DNA from: Azospirillum griseum
Lineage (GTDB): Bacteria; Pseudomonadota; Alphaproteobacteria; Azospirillales; Azospirillaceae
Reading direction: 5' to 3'
Assembly: GCF_003966125.1 (NCBI RefSeq)
Contig: NZ_RXMA01000027.1
Location: forward strand, 1-64,000
Length of the DNA: 64,000 bases
Shown here in pieces: positions 1-7,807 of this stretch. Below the pieces are notes generated by a model. That model was not told the DNA's origin. It did not search any database and saw only the letters and a list, made by a program, of their open reading frames with translations. A program made the translations under genes and the position numbers. Position 1 is the stretch's first letter. Each line of letters starts with the position of its first letter.

Positions 1-649
1 AGATGACGACCGGCATGTCGGCCCCGCCGATCGGCAGGATCAGCAGGAAGCCCAGCGCCAGCGCCACGATGATGATCAGCCACATGGCGACGGTGGAGTT
101 CGACTGCACCAGCCAGACGATCAGCAGCAGGCTCAGCACGCCGAGCGCCGCGTTCAGCGGGTGCTGCATCGGGAAGACCAGCGGCTTGCCCGTCACCAGC
201 CCTTGCAGCTTGGCAAAGGCGACGATGGAGCCGGTGAAGGTGATCGCACCCACCGCCGTGCCCAGCGCCATTTCGATCAGCGACCCCTTGGCGATCGCCC
301 CGGCGCTGCCGATGCCATAGGCTTCCGGCGAATAGAAGGCGGCCAACGCCACGAAGACGGCGGCCAGACCGACCAGCGAGTGGAAGGCGGCGACGAGCTG
401 CGGCAGCGCCGTCATCTCGATCTTCTTGGCGACGACGTAGCCGATGGCCCCGCCGATGGCGATGCCCAGCACGATCAGCCAATAGGATTGGACGATGGGC
501 GAGGCCAGCGTGGTCAGGATGGCGATGGTCATGCCGACCATGCCGTAGATGTTGCCCTGCCGCGAGGTTTCCGGGCTGGACAGGCCGCGCAACGCCATGA
601 TGAAGCAGATCGACGCGACCAGATAGAGAAGAGCGGACAAGGTTTCCAT
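1..649 (-). CDS. pntB: NAD(P) transhydrogenase subunit beta, 3' end outside window
   Basis: Membrane subunit of the proton-translocating NAD(P)+ transhydrogenase, which carries most of the proton channel and the NADPH-binding domain. Only the first 216 codons are present; the gene runs off the left edge. The start METLSALLYL and the run of hydrophobic segments, with conserved stretches such as SPETSRQGNIYGM and AFHSLVGLAAV, are typical of PntB. The NADP-binding domain lies outside the window. The ATG is 4 bases after the pntAB stop, so the gene is the last of a three-gene operon read leftwards. Confidence 0.95.
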   Translation of the reverse strand, partial: METLSALLYLVASICFIMALRGLSSPETSRQGNIYGMVGMTIAILTTLASPIVQSYWLIVLGIAIGGAIGYVVAKKIEMTALPQLVAAFHSLVGLAAVFVALAAFYSPEAYGIGSAGAIAKGSLIEMALGTAVGAITFTGSIVAFAKLQGLVTGKPLVFPMQHPLNAALGVLSLLLIVWLVQSNSTVAMWLIIIVALALGFLLILPIGGADMPVVI

Positions 650-653
650 GGTC

Positions 654-1070
654 TTACTTGCCCTTCTTCTTGAACATGGACAGCATACGCTGCGTCACCA
701 GGAAGCCGCCGAAGATGTTGACGCTGGCCAGAATCACGGCCAGGAAGCCCATCACCTTGGAAAAGCCGAACCCGGCGGGTCCGGCGGCGACCAGCGCGCC
801 GACGATGATGACCGACGACACCGCGTTGGTGACGGCCATCAGCGGCGAATGCAGGGCGGGCGTCACCCGCCACACCACGTAATAGCCAACGAAGCAGGCC
901 AGCACGAGAACGGTCAGGCCGGTGACGAAGAAGCTGCCATGCCCGGCGGCCTCGGCGGCGGGGTGCGCCGCGCTGGCGACCTGGGTGGCCAGCAGATCGG
1001 CCTGCTGGCCAAGAGCCGCCACTTGCGCCTTGAGATCGGCGACCCGGGCGGCGAGTTGGTTCTGATCCAT
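654..1070 (-). CDS. pntAB: NAD(P) transhydrogenase subunit alpha part 2
   Basis: Small membrane subunit (138 aa) of the three-subunit transhydrogenase, equivalent to the C-terminal membrane part of the fused E. coli PntA. A charged coiled-coil-like N-terminus ([16 protein letters not shown]) precedes hydrophobic segments and the typical end [20 protein letters not shown] chose the ATG at 1070, 23 bases after the pntAA stop, because the longer in-frame extension is arginine-rich and overlaps pntAA. The size matches the roughly 139-aa Rhodospirillum rubrum subunit, so the split alphaproteobacterial arrangement is present. Confidence 0.95.
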   Translation of the reverse strand: MDQNQLAARVADLKAQVAALGQQADLLATQVASAAHPAAEAAGHGSFFVTGLTVLVLACFVGYYVVWRVTPALHSPLMAVTNAVSSVIIVGALVAAGPAGFGFSKVMGFLAVILASVNIFGGFLVTQRMLSMFKKKGK

Positions 1071-1093
1071 GCGGAAGGTCTCCTCGAAGCCGC

Positions 1094-2248
1094 TCAACCG
1101 GCGAAGGCGGGATGGATGACGGCCCCGTCGCGGGTCAGCGCGATGGCCTTCACGATCTCGTCGTCCCAATTGACGGTGATGCCCTTCTCCTTGTCGTTCA
1201 GCGCCGTCAGCAGCGCCAACAGGTTCTTGGCGTAGAGCAGCGAGGCGGACTCGGCGATGCGGCTGGGGTAGTTGGCGTGGCCGACGATCTTCACCCCGTT
1301 GGCGGTGACGACCGTTTCGCCCAGTTTGGAGCCTTCGACGTTGCCGCCCTGCTCCACCGCCAGATCGATGATCACCGACCCCGGCTTCATCGAGGCGACA
1401 TGCTCCGCCGTCACCAGGATCGGGGCCTTGCGGCCCGGAATCAGCGCGGTGGTGATGACGATGTCCTGCTTCTTGATGTGCTCGGCGACCAAAGCGGCCT
1501 GCTGGCGCTTGTAATCGTCGCTCATCTCCTTGGCGTAGCCGCCGGCGGTTTCGGCCTGCTTGAACTCGTCGTTCTCCACGGCGACGAAGCTGCCGCCCAG
1601 CGACTGGACCTGCTCCTTCACCGCCGGGCGCACGTCGGTCGCCGACACGATGGCCCCCAGCCGCTTGGCCGTGGCGATGGCCTGCAAGCCCGCCACACCC
1701 ACGCCCATGATGAAGGCGCGCGCGGGCGGAACGGTTCCGGCGGCGGTCATCATCATCGGAAAGGCCCGGCCATACTCCGTCGCCGCGTCCACCACCGCCT
1801 TGTACCCGGCGAGGTTGGCCTGCGACGACAGCACGTCCATCACCTGCGCGCGCGTGATGCGCGGCATGAACTCCATGGCAAAGGCGTTCACGCCCGCTGC
1901 GGCGTAGGCCTTCACATGGTCGCGGCTGTTGTGCGGGTTCAGGATGGCGAACAGCAGCGCGCCCTTTTTCAGCAGCGCCAGCTCATCCACCCCGTCCGAC
2001 CCTTCCCCCGAGAGGAGCGGACGTTGCACCTTCAACACGATGTCGGCCCCGGCCAGCGCCGACGCCGCATCGGCGGCGATCGTCGCGCCAGCGGCCTCAA
2101 ACGCGGCGTCGGGAAGGCTGGAGCCAAGACCGGCACCGCTTTCCACCACCACATCAAGCCCGAGCCCCTTCAACTTCTTCACCGTTTCCGGTGACGCGGC
2201 AACGCGGAGTTCTCCCGCACGTCGCTCCTTGGGTATGGCGACTTTCAT
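1094..2248 (-). CDS. pntAA: NAD(P) transhydrogenase subunit alpha part 1
   Basis: Soluble NAD(H)-binding subunit (384 aa) that passes hydride to NADP+ on PntB. The protein starts [20 protein letters not shown], the alanine-dehydrogenase/PntA N-terminal signature. Later stretches include a glycine-rich nucleotide-binding segment ([19 protein letters not shown]) and [14 protein letters not shown]. The length equals that of the R. rubrum protein. The start is fixed by a good GGGGAG ribosome site 9 bases upstream; the open frame extends further but without family resemblance. It heads the pnt operon. Confidence 0.95.
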   Translation of the reverse strand: MKVAIPKERRAGELRVAASPETVKKLKGLGLDVVVESGAGLGSSLPDAAFEAAGATIAADAASALAGADIVLKVQRPLLSGEGSDGVDELALLKKGALLFAILNPHNSRDHVKAYAAAGVNAFAMEFMPRITRAQVMDVLSSQANLAGYKAVVDAATEYGRAFPMMMTAAGTVPPARAFIMGVGVAGLQAIATAKRLGAIVSATDVRPAVKEQVQSLGGSFVAVENDEFKQAETAGGYAKEMSDDYKRQQAALVAEHIKKQDIVITTALIPGRKAPILVTAEHVASMKPGSVIIDLAVEQGGNVEGSKLGETVVTANGVKIVGHANYPSRIAESASLLYAKNLLALLTALNDKEKGITVNWDDEIVKAIALTRDGAVIHPAFAG

Positions 2249-2636
2249 TATGTCCAACTCCCCTGCCTCGAACACGCCGATTCCTGGAGATCGGCATTGA
2301 CCGTCCGTACACATGACGGATTTGTCTGACCTTGTGAAGTCAAACACTGTGATGGTACTACCAGCCAATTCACCGCATCGCAACAAAGAGAATGGGCGTC
2401 TTGCCGATAAGTATCATTGTTTCCACAGAACCAAGAAACCGGGACATACAAGAACCTTCTGTTCTATTGTCAGCCGGTTCGGAGACCCAGGGCGCGACAC
2501 TGCGCCGCACACCGATGGCCGCACCATCGAACCATCGGTGCGCGCCGACTTTGGAATCGGCCGCTTGCCATTCGGCCCGCCCGCCGATATCGTCCGCCCC
2601 CGTTCCCAAATGTTCTCTTTTCCTGGTGAGGTTCCC
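2249..2636. promoter_or_regulatory. divergent intergenic region pntAA/gapR
   Basis: 388 bases between two divergent starts must hold both promoters. I see no clean -35/-10 pair for either gene. The gapR ribosome site is GGTGAGG, seven bases before its ATG. The open frames crossing this stretch look like chance frames. Confidence 0.35.
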
Positions 2637-2885
2637 ATGTCCGATGTCGGCGGCATTGCGGCGGATCGTCTGAAATCCTTTGTCGAGCGCATCGAGCGTC
2701 TGGAAGAGGAAAAGAAGGGTCTGCAAGAGGACGTGAAGGAGGTCTACGCCGAGGCCAAGGGCACCGGTTTCGACACCAAGATCATCCGCCAGATCATCCG
2801 CCTGCGCAAAATGGACAAGGCCGACCGTCAGGAGCAGGAAGCCCTGCTCGACCTCTACAAGGAAGCGCTCGGCATGATCGAGTGA
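2637..2885 (+). CDS. gapR: GapR-family (DUF2312) nucleoid-associated protein
   Basis: Small (82 aa), highly charged, mostly helical protein. The sequence [19 protein letters not shown] followed by a second helical part with [20 protein letters not shown] is the DUF2312 signature. In Caulobacter, GapR binds AT-rich, overtwisted DNA and supports replication fork progress and chromosome segregation. The family is nearly universal in alphaproteobacteria. I chose the ATG preceded by GGTGAGG, which gives the normal family length; upstream in-frame sequence has no family resemblance. It is monocistronic. Confidence 0.92.
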   Translation: MSDVGGIAADRLKSFVERIERLEEEKKGLQEDVKEVYAEAKGTGFDTKIIRQIIRLRKMDKADRQEQEALLDLYKEALGMIE

Positions 2886-2923
2886 GGGACGCGACCAGCG
2901 CCCCTCCCCCATCGCTCAACCAA

Positions 2924-5146
2924 TCACGCCGCTTTCGCCACCGCCCGCCCGGCCAACCGGGTCATCACGTTGCCGATCAGGGCTAGGCCGTGCCCGCCCG
3001 CCAGCGTCAGGATGGATTCCGGGTGGAATTGAACGGCGGCGACCGGCAGGTCGCGGTGTTCCAGGGCCATGATGCGGCCATCCTCGGTTTCCGCCGTCAC
3101 CTCCAGGGCGGCGGGCAGACTGTCCCGGCGGGCCACCAGCGAGTGGTAACGGCCCACCGGCAGCCGATCCGGCAGCCCGGCGAACAGGCCGCCAGCGGCC
3201 AGCACCCGCAGATCGGACGCCTTGCCGTGCATCGGCGCGTCGGTGTCCAGCGCCCCGCCGAAGGCTTCGGCGATGCCCTGCAAGCCCAGACACACGCCGA
3301 AGACCGGAACCCCCCGATCCAGCGCCGCGACCAGCGTCCCGGCCACGTCGAAATCCTCCGGCCGCCCCGGTCCGGGGGACAGAACCAGCAGATCGGGCGG
3401 ATCCTCGCACAGGGCCGCGCGAGCGTGGGTGTGCCGCAGAGTCGTCACCCGCGCCCCGGTCTGGCGGAAATAATCGGCCAGCGTGTGGACGAAGCTGTCG
3501 TCGTGATCGACCAGCAGCACCCGCTTGCCCAGCCCGCAGCGCGCCAGCACCGGCGGAATCGCCACCGCCACCGGCTTGACCACCCCGCGCACGGCGTCGC
3601 GGAAGGCGGCGGCCTTCAGGCGGCATTCGGCGTCCTCGGCGTCGGGGTCGCTGTCGGCCAGCAGGGTGGCCCCGGCGCGGATGAAGGCGACGCCGTCCAC
3701 CATGCGGATGGTGCGCAGAGTCAGGCCGGTGTCCATGCCGCCGTCGAAGCCGATGCGGCCGAAGGCCCCGCCGTACCAGCGGCGCGGCGACTTCTCGTTG
3801 TCTTCCAGAAACTGCATGGCCCAACGCTTGGGCGCGCCCGTGACCGTCACCGCCCAGGTGTGGGTCAGGAACGCGTCGAGCGCGTCGAAGCCGTCGCGCA
3901 AGCGGCCCTCCACATGATCGACGGTGTGGATCAGGCGGGAATACAGCTCGATCATCCGCCGCCCGATCACCCGCACCGATCCCGGTTCGCACACCCGCGC
4001 CTTGTCGTTGCGGTCCACGTCGGTGCACATGGTCAGTTCCGCCGAATCCTTGGCCGAATTCAGCAAGGTCAGGATCTGCGCCGAATCGGCCAGCGCGTCC
4101 GCCCCACGCGCCACCGTGCCGGAGATCGGGCAGGTTTCCACCCGTCCCTGCCCCGCCCGCCCCGTTCCGCCAACCCGCACATACATTTCCGGGCTGGCCG
4201 CGACCAGAAACTCCCCCTGCCCCAGATTGATGAGCGCCTCGTACGGGGCCGGGTTGGCGGCGCGCAACCGCCGGAACACGGTGGCCGGGCTGTCGGCGCA
4301 GGGTTCGGCGAAGGTCTGGCCGGGAACCACCTCGAACAGGTCGCCACGCCGGAACGCCGCCTTGGCGGTGTCCACGACGCGCTGATACTCGCCGGGGGCG
4401 TGATCGGCTTCCGCCGGGGCGTTGGTGTCGGGCCGGTAGGGGCTGCGGCGGCCAAGCCGCGCCAGGCCCTGGGTGCTGCACCCGTCCACGGTGAACTCAT
4501 AGCGGAATCGGCGGGCCACCCCGGCGACCGGATCGAGCGCCACCACCTCGTCCGGCAGATACAGGACCAGATCGCGTTGGTCGTCGGGCCGCTCCAACCT
4601 CAACCGGATCGGTTCGAATTGAAAGGCAAGGTCATAGGCGAACGCCCCATACAGCCCCAACACCGGATCCTCCGGCGCGGAGAACGCGGCGATCAGCGCG
4701 CGCAGCACCGAAAAGACCGATGGCTGGCGGCTGCGCTCCTCCTCTGGAAAGGGCGCGGCGGCGCGGCGGGTCAGGGCGGTGACACGGCCCGGCGCGCGCT
4801 CCACCCCGACCAGCGCCTCCAACCCCTCCAGCGCCCGTTCCACCACCGGCAACAGCACCCGCCCGCGCGCGTTCAAGGCGTCAACCCGCACACTGCGCCC
4901 GCGCGCCGTCACCGCCAGCGGCGGATCGACAAAGCCCAGCGCATGGCGGCGGTAACGGCCCGGAGCCTCCACCCCGCTGGACAGCAACAGGCCGCGCCGG
5001 TCGTCGAGGGCGGCGATCAGCGGCTCCAGCGCGTCGGTCGGTGCCAACGGCTCGGACGAGCGGGAAACCAGCACCCCGCCAGCGGTCTGGTAAGTCAACG
5101 GATCAAGATGGCGGGGATCGGCAAGCGGAAAGTCGGAAGCGAACAT
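2924..5146 (-). CDS. trpE(G): anthranilate synthase, fused TrpE and TrpG
   Basis: Bifunctional anthranilate synthase (740 aa): the TrpE half makes anthranilate from chorismate and the C-terminal glutamine amidotransferase supplies ammonia. Chorismate-binding motifs are visible (GTVARGADALADSAQ, AKDSAELTMCTDVDRNDKARV, TVTGAPKRWAMQF). The amidotransferase part starts near residue 540 (RVLLVDHDDSFVHT), has its nucleophile Cys619 in GVCLGLQG, and ends with the HPES motif. Such fusions occur in Azospirillum and rhizobia. The true start is the ATG at 5146; the frame stays open upstream only by running through the attenuator. Expression is predicted to follow tryptophan supply through the leader peptide and terminator upstream. 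Confidence 0.96.
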   Translation of the reverse strand: MFASDFPLADPRHLDPLTYQTAGGVLVSRSSEPLAPTDALEPLIAALDDRRGLLLSSGVEAPGRYRRHALGFVDPPLAVTARGRSVRVDALNARGRVLLPVVERALEGLEALVGVERAPGRVTALTRRAAAPFPEEERSRQPSVFSVLRALIAAFSAPEDPVLGLYGAFAYDLAFQFEPIRLRLERPDDQRDLVLYLPDEVVALDPVAGVARRFRYEFTVDGCSTQGLARLGRRSPYRPDTNAPAEADHAPGEYQRVVDTAKAAFRRGDLFEVVPGQTFAEPCADSPATVFRRLRAANPAPYEALINLGQGEFLVAASPEMYVRVGGTGRAGQGRVETCPISGTVARGADALADSAQILTLLNSAKDSAELTMCTDVDRNDKARVCEPGSVRVIGRRMIELYSRLIHTVDHVEGRLRDGFDALDAFLTHTWAVTVTGAPKRWAMQFLEDNEKSPRRWYGGAFGRIGFDGGMDTGLTLRTIRMVDGVAFIRAGATLLADSDPDAEDAECRLKAAAFRDAVRGVVKPVAVAIPPVLARCGLGKRVLLVDHDDSFVHTLADYFRQTGARVTTLRHTHARAALCEDPPDLLVLSPGPGRPEDFDVAGTLVAALDRGVPVFGVCLGLQGIAEAFGGALDTDAPMHGKASDLRVLAAGGLFAGLPDRLPVGRYHSLVARRDSLPAALEVTAETEDGRIMALEHRDLPVAAVQFHPESILTLAGGHGLALIGNVMTRLAGRAVAKAA

Positions 5147-5241
5147 GGGGGACTCCGGCGGTCTGGCTGTGGGGCGATCTGTTGTGCGATCCGCACCACC
5201 CGGAGTTCCCGTTCGTACCCTTGATTCGTCCTGCACCAACG

Positions 5242-5274
5242 AAAAAGGCCGCCCCGGAACACCGGGCGGCCTTT
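5242..5274 (-). terminator. trp attenuator terminator hairpin
   Basis: On the minus strand a perfect 11-base stem (AAAGGCCGCCC pairing with GGGCGGCCTTT) is followed by a T run. It lies between the leader peptide and the trpE(G) start. Its position after a Trp-codon leader peptide makes it the attenuator terminator rather than the end of an upstream gene. Confidence 0.88.
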
Positions 5275-5310
5275 GATTGTACGCTCTGTCAGCGCGCGCA
5301 ACGGTTTGGC

Positions 5311-5355
5311 CTACCCGATATGGATGGGCCACCACCAACGACGAGAGAGGGGCAT
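5311..5355 (-). CDS. trpL: trp operon leader peptide
   Basis: Reading leftwards from the ATG at 5355 gives MPLSRRWWWPIHIG and a TAG stop, with three consecutive tryptophan codons. Two in-frame ATGs upstream (5370 and 5391) could lengthen it; the longest form adds a fourth Trp and has AAGG just before its start, so the exact start is open. A Trp-rich leader followed about 37 bases later by a terminator is the standard plan of ribosome-mediated attenuation, known for trpE(G) in Azospirillum and rhizobia. Confidence 0.85.
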   Translation of the reverse strand: MPLSRRWWWPIHIG

Positions 5356-5755
5356 TGACAGTGCGTTCATGCAGACATTGGGCCACACCATCGCCTTGGT
5401 TGTCAAGGTCAACCCCAATTGCGCGCCCTTCGAATCGCGGGAATACTGACTGGACATATCCGTAAGGACTTTTTAACGTTTTCTTCCACATACGCACAGC
5501 GCGTGCGTGCCATTGAAAGAAAATCATGCCCGTCGCTCAGAATGCGTCAAAGGAGGCGAGCATGCTTGAACATTCGATTCATCGAATACAGAAAAAGCGC
5601 GAGCCGCTTCGGGACAGCACCACCAAAAGCAGCTTGCTCAAATGTTGTTGTTTCTCCATTTAAATTTAATGCAAAAATTTTCATCATTCGCCTATAATTG
5701 TAAAAATCGCAGCAAATTGCAGGAGCATTGACCCTGCAAGGATGGGGAGCTGAAC
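5356..5755. promoter_or_regulatory. intergenic region with candidate promoters for trpL and the TctC gene
   Basis: About 400 bases separate the divergent trp leader and the TctC-type gene. The stretch 5455-5720 is markedly AT-rich for this genome. A TATAAT at 5693-5698 suits a -10 box for the rightward gene, but no good -35 is visible. A 7-base hairpin (TTGCAGG/CCTGCAA, 5717-5739) sits just before its GGGGAG ribosome site. TTGACA-like boxes read leftwards near 5403-5415 may serve trp. Confidence 0.4.
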
Positions 5756-6724
5756 ATGCGTGATCGCCTGCGTCGGATGGTGCTGTTGATCGGCGCTCTT
5801 GCCAGCCTGCCGCTTGCCGCGCGGGCGGAGTATCCGGACCATCCCATCACCATGATCGTGGCCTATGGTGCGGGCGGGCAGACCGACATCACCGCGCGAT
5901 CGCTGGCTCCCTTTATCGAAAAGCATTTGGGAAACGGTGCCCGCGTCATAACGGTGAACAAACCAGGCGCGGGCGGAGAAATTGGCTTCGCGGCTTTGGC
6001 CGACGCCAAGCCCGACGGCTACACCATCGGCTTCATCAACACCCCGACGATTCAGACGATCCCGATCGAGCGGCGCGCCCGCTTCACGCTCGACCGCCTG
6101 ACCCCACTGGTCAACATCATCGAGGATCCGGGCGTCATCATCGTGCGCAACGACAGCCCCTACAAAACGCTGTCGGATCTGGTCAATCACGCAAAGGCCA
6201 ACCCGCTGAAGGTCAGCATCGCCTCAACCGGCGTCGGATCGGACGATCATCTGGCGATCCTGGCTCTGCAGCGTCAATCCAAAGCCCAGTTTCTCCACAT
6301 CCCCTTCACCACCAGCATCGACAATTACCGATCCATGCTGAACGGCAACACCGCCGCATCGGCCACCAACATTGCTGAGGCGCTGCGCGGCGTGCAATCC
6401 GATCCGGTCCGTGTGCTGGGAATCATGGCAACCGCGCGTTCACCGATGGCTCCGTCGGTCCCAACCTTTCAGGAGTTGGGATACAACATCGTGATGGGGT
6501 CAATGCGCGGGCTGGCGGCACCGCAAGGTCTTCCCGACGAGATCAAGACCAAGCTGGTGGATGCCATTTTCAAGGCCGCAAACGACCCAGGCTTCCGCAA
6601 GGTTGCGGAAGAAACCTTCCAGCCCCTGCACATCCTCGAACCCAATGAATTCACGGTTGAGCTGCATCGGGGCGACGATGAATTCCGTCAGCTCTGGACG
6701 GAAGCGCCTTGGCTGGCACGGTGA
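5756..6724 (+). CDS. Bug/TctC-family periplasmic solute-binding protein
   Basis: Tripartite tricarboxylate transporter receptor of 322 aa. It has a signal peptide (MRDRLRRMVLLIGALASLPLAARA) and then the family pattern: YPDHPITMIVAYGAGG with TDITAR, VINKPGAGG-like and KPDGYTIGF, and the C-terminal APQGLPDEIKTKL segment. These proteins bind carboxylates or similar small acids in the periplasm. No TctA/TctB membrane partners are nearby, so this is one of the many orphan Bug receptors found in proteobacteria; its ligand cannot be told. The start is supported by GGGGAG upstream. Confidence 0.9.
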   Translation: MRDRLRRMVLLIGALASLPLAARAEYPDHPITMIVAYGAGGQTDITARSLAPFIEKHLGNGARVITVNKPGAGGEIGFAALADAKPDGYTIGFINTPTIQTIPIERRARFTLDRLTPLVNIIEDPGVIIVRNDSPYKTLSDLVNHAKANPLKVSIASTGVGSDDHLAILALQRQSKAQFLHIPFTTSIDNYRSMLNGNTAASATNIAEALRGVQSDPVRVLGIMATARSPMAPSVPTFQELGYNIVMGSMRGLAAPQGLPDEIKTKLVDAIFKAANDPGFRKVAEETFQPLHILEPNEFTVELHRGDDEFRQLWTEAPWLAR

Positions 6725-6790
6725 TCCGCACCGGCTCAGCGTCTCGACCACCCCCGCTTTCCCACGACAGGAGCGTCGCAGGCAAACGCA

Positions 6791-7438
6791 TCATCGGCGG
6801 TGAGGCGTTTGCAGGGAGCTGGCCGTCTGGCCGATCGCCGCGCGAAACAGAGTCCAGGCCGTAGGGCACAGTCCCGCCGCCGCCAACGCGCCAACCACCG
6901 CATCGGGCCACGGGTCAACCAACAGCCACACCCCCGCCAATCCGACCAACCCCGCCGTTTGTGGCAGAAGGTCGCCACGCGCGCACAACCAGATCGACCG
7001 CAGCGACAGCGCGCCACGCCGTCCGGCAAACAGCACCGTTGCCATGGACAGGCTGACCCCCATCGCCGCGAGAAGGGCCAAACTGGCCACAGGCGCGTCA
7101 GGCGGCTCGAATCCCGCAACCGTCCGCCCGGCAACCACAACCACGCACAACACCGCTGCGGCCAACCCCACGCCGTGAAGCAGCGACAACCGCGCCCGCG
7201 CGTCCGACGAACGGCCCATCGTCGCCAGCATCACGCCATGGGTGGCCGCGTGATTCAAGGCCAGCACCGCCGACGCCCACAGCGCCACCGCCTGCGTCCG
7301 GGCGGCAACGATCAACAGGAACGCGCCCAACGCCGCGCTGACCAGCATGGCCGTGCGCAGGGTCCGACGGAAATCCGCCGAGCCACTCCCCTGCCGACCA
7401 CCACCCCCACACGCACCGCCGCCACAGCCGCCGTCCAT
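6791..7438 (-). CDS. degenerate CDF-like cation transporter
   Basis: Membrane protein of 215 aa with about six hydrophobic segments. The C-terminal half (SIWLCARGDLLPQTAGLVGL, then WPDAVVGALAAAGL) aligns by eye with CzcD/DmeF cation diffusion facilitators, which export Zn or Co. Where transporters carry an acidic metal site in TM2 (commonly DSLDFLGDA-like) this protein has ASAVLALNHAATH, and the TM5 site is reduced to CARGD. It also has a Gly/Cys-rich start (MDGGCGGGACGGGG) in place of the usual His-rich leader. The ATG has a strong AGGAGGGAG site. Metal transport may be lost or altered. Confidence 0.65.
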   Translation of the reverse strand: MDGGCGGGACGGGGRQGSGSADFRRTLRTAMLVSAALGAFLLIVAARTQAVALWASAVLALNHAATHGVMLATMGRSSDARARLSLLHGVGLAAAVLCVVVVAGRTVAGFEPPDAPVASLALLAAMGVSLSMATVLFAGRRGALSLRSIWLCARGDLLPQTAGLVGLAGVWLLVDPWPDAVVGALAAAGLCPTAWTLFRAAIGQTASSLQTPHRR

Positions 7439-7807
7439 GATCCGACTCCCTCCTGTTCGCTGCCTGTCAAGATAGGCGCTCCTGGCGATGCAGTCCAATT
7501 TTATTAGATTTTTCTGATTTACTGGAGTCGGCTTGCACCACCCTCCCAATTGTCCGAGTCACCCTCCATATTCACGGAGGATGGATGCCCTGGGTTCCAG
7601 GCCGAGAGCGGGAATGTCCGCAAGGAAGGCGTTTCCATACGGTCCGTTACGGAAGACCCTTGGTTGCCGGATGTTCGTTGCTTTTTGCGGATCGGCCGCT
7701 TTGGGGCGTGGACACATACGACAGCCTTTATTACCTTTTTGCGTGTCGAACAGAACGGCGATCCAGCAATAAAGCCCGACCGCCGACGCTTGAAAGGGAT
7801 GGGGACG
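7439..7807. promoter_or_regulatory. divergent intergenic region upstream of ior
   Basis: 369 bases between the CDF-like gene and the oxidoreductase. The frame of the latter stays open for over 80 codons upstream, but the translated stretch has no family resemblance and the ribosome site favours the ATG at 7808. No confident promoter, riboswitch or operator was seen. Confidence 0.3.

Noticed and set aside
2990-5224. Long rightward open frame opposite trpE(G), and similar long antisense frames opposite ior, RND and tape measure genes
   Set aside because: They are Arg/His/Gln/Gly-rich with no family resemblance, as expected for shadows of high-GC genes.
5147-5527. In-frame N-terminal extension of trpE(G) to 5527
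   Set aside because: It would run through the attenuator and leader region and adds sequence unrelated to TrpE.
7550-7807. In-frame N-terminal extension of the indolepyruvate oxidoreductase by 86 residues
   Set aside because: No family resemblance, and the ATG at 7808 has the better ribosome site and gives the normal start.
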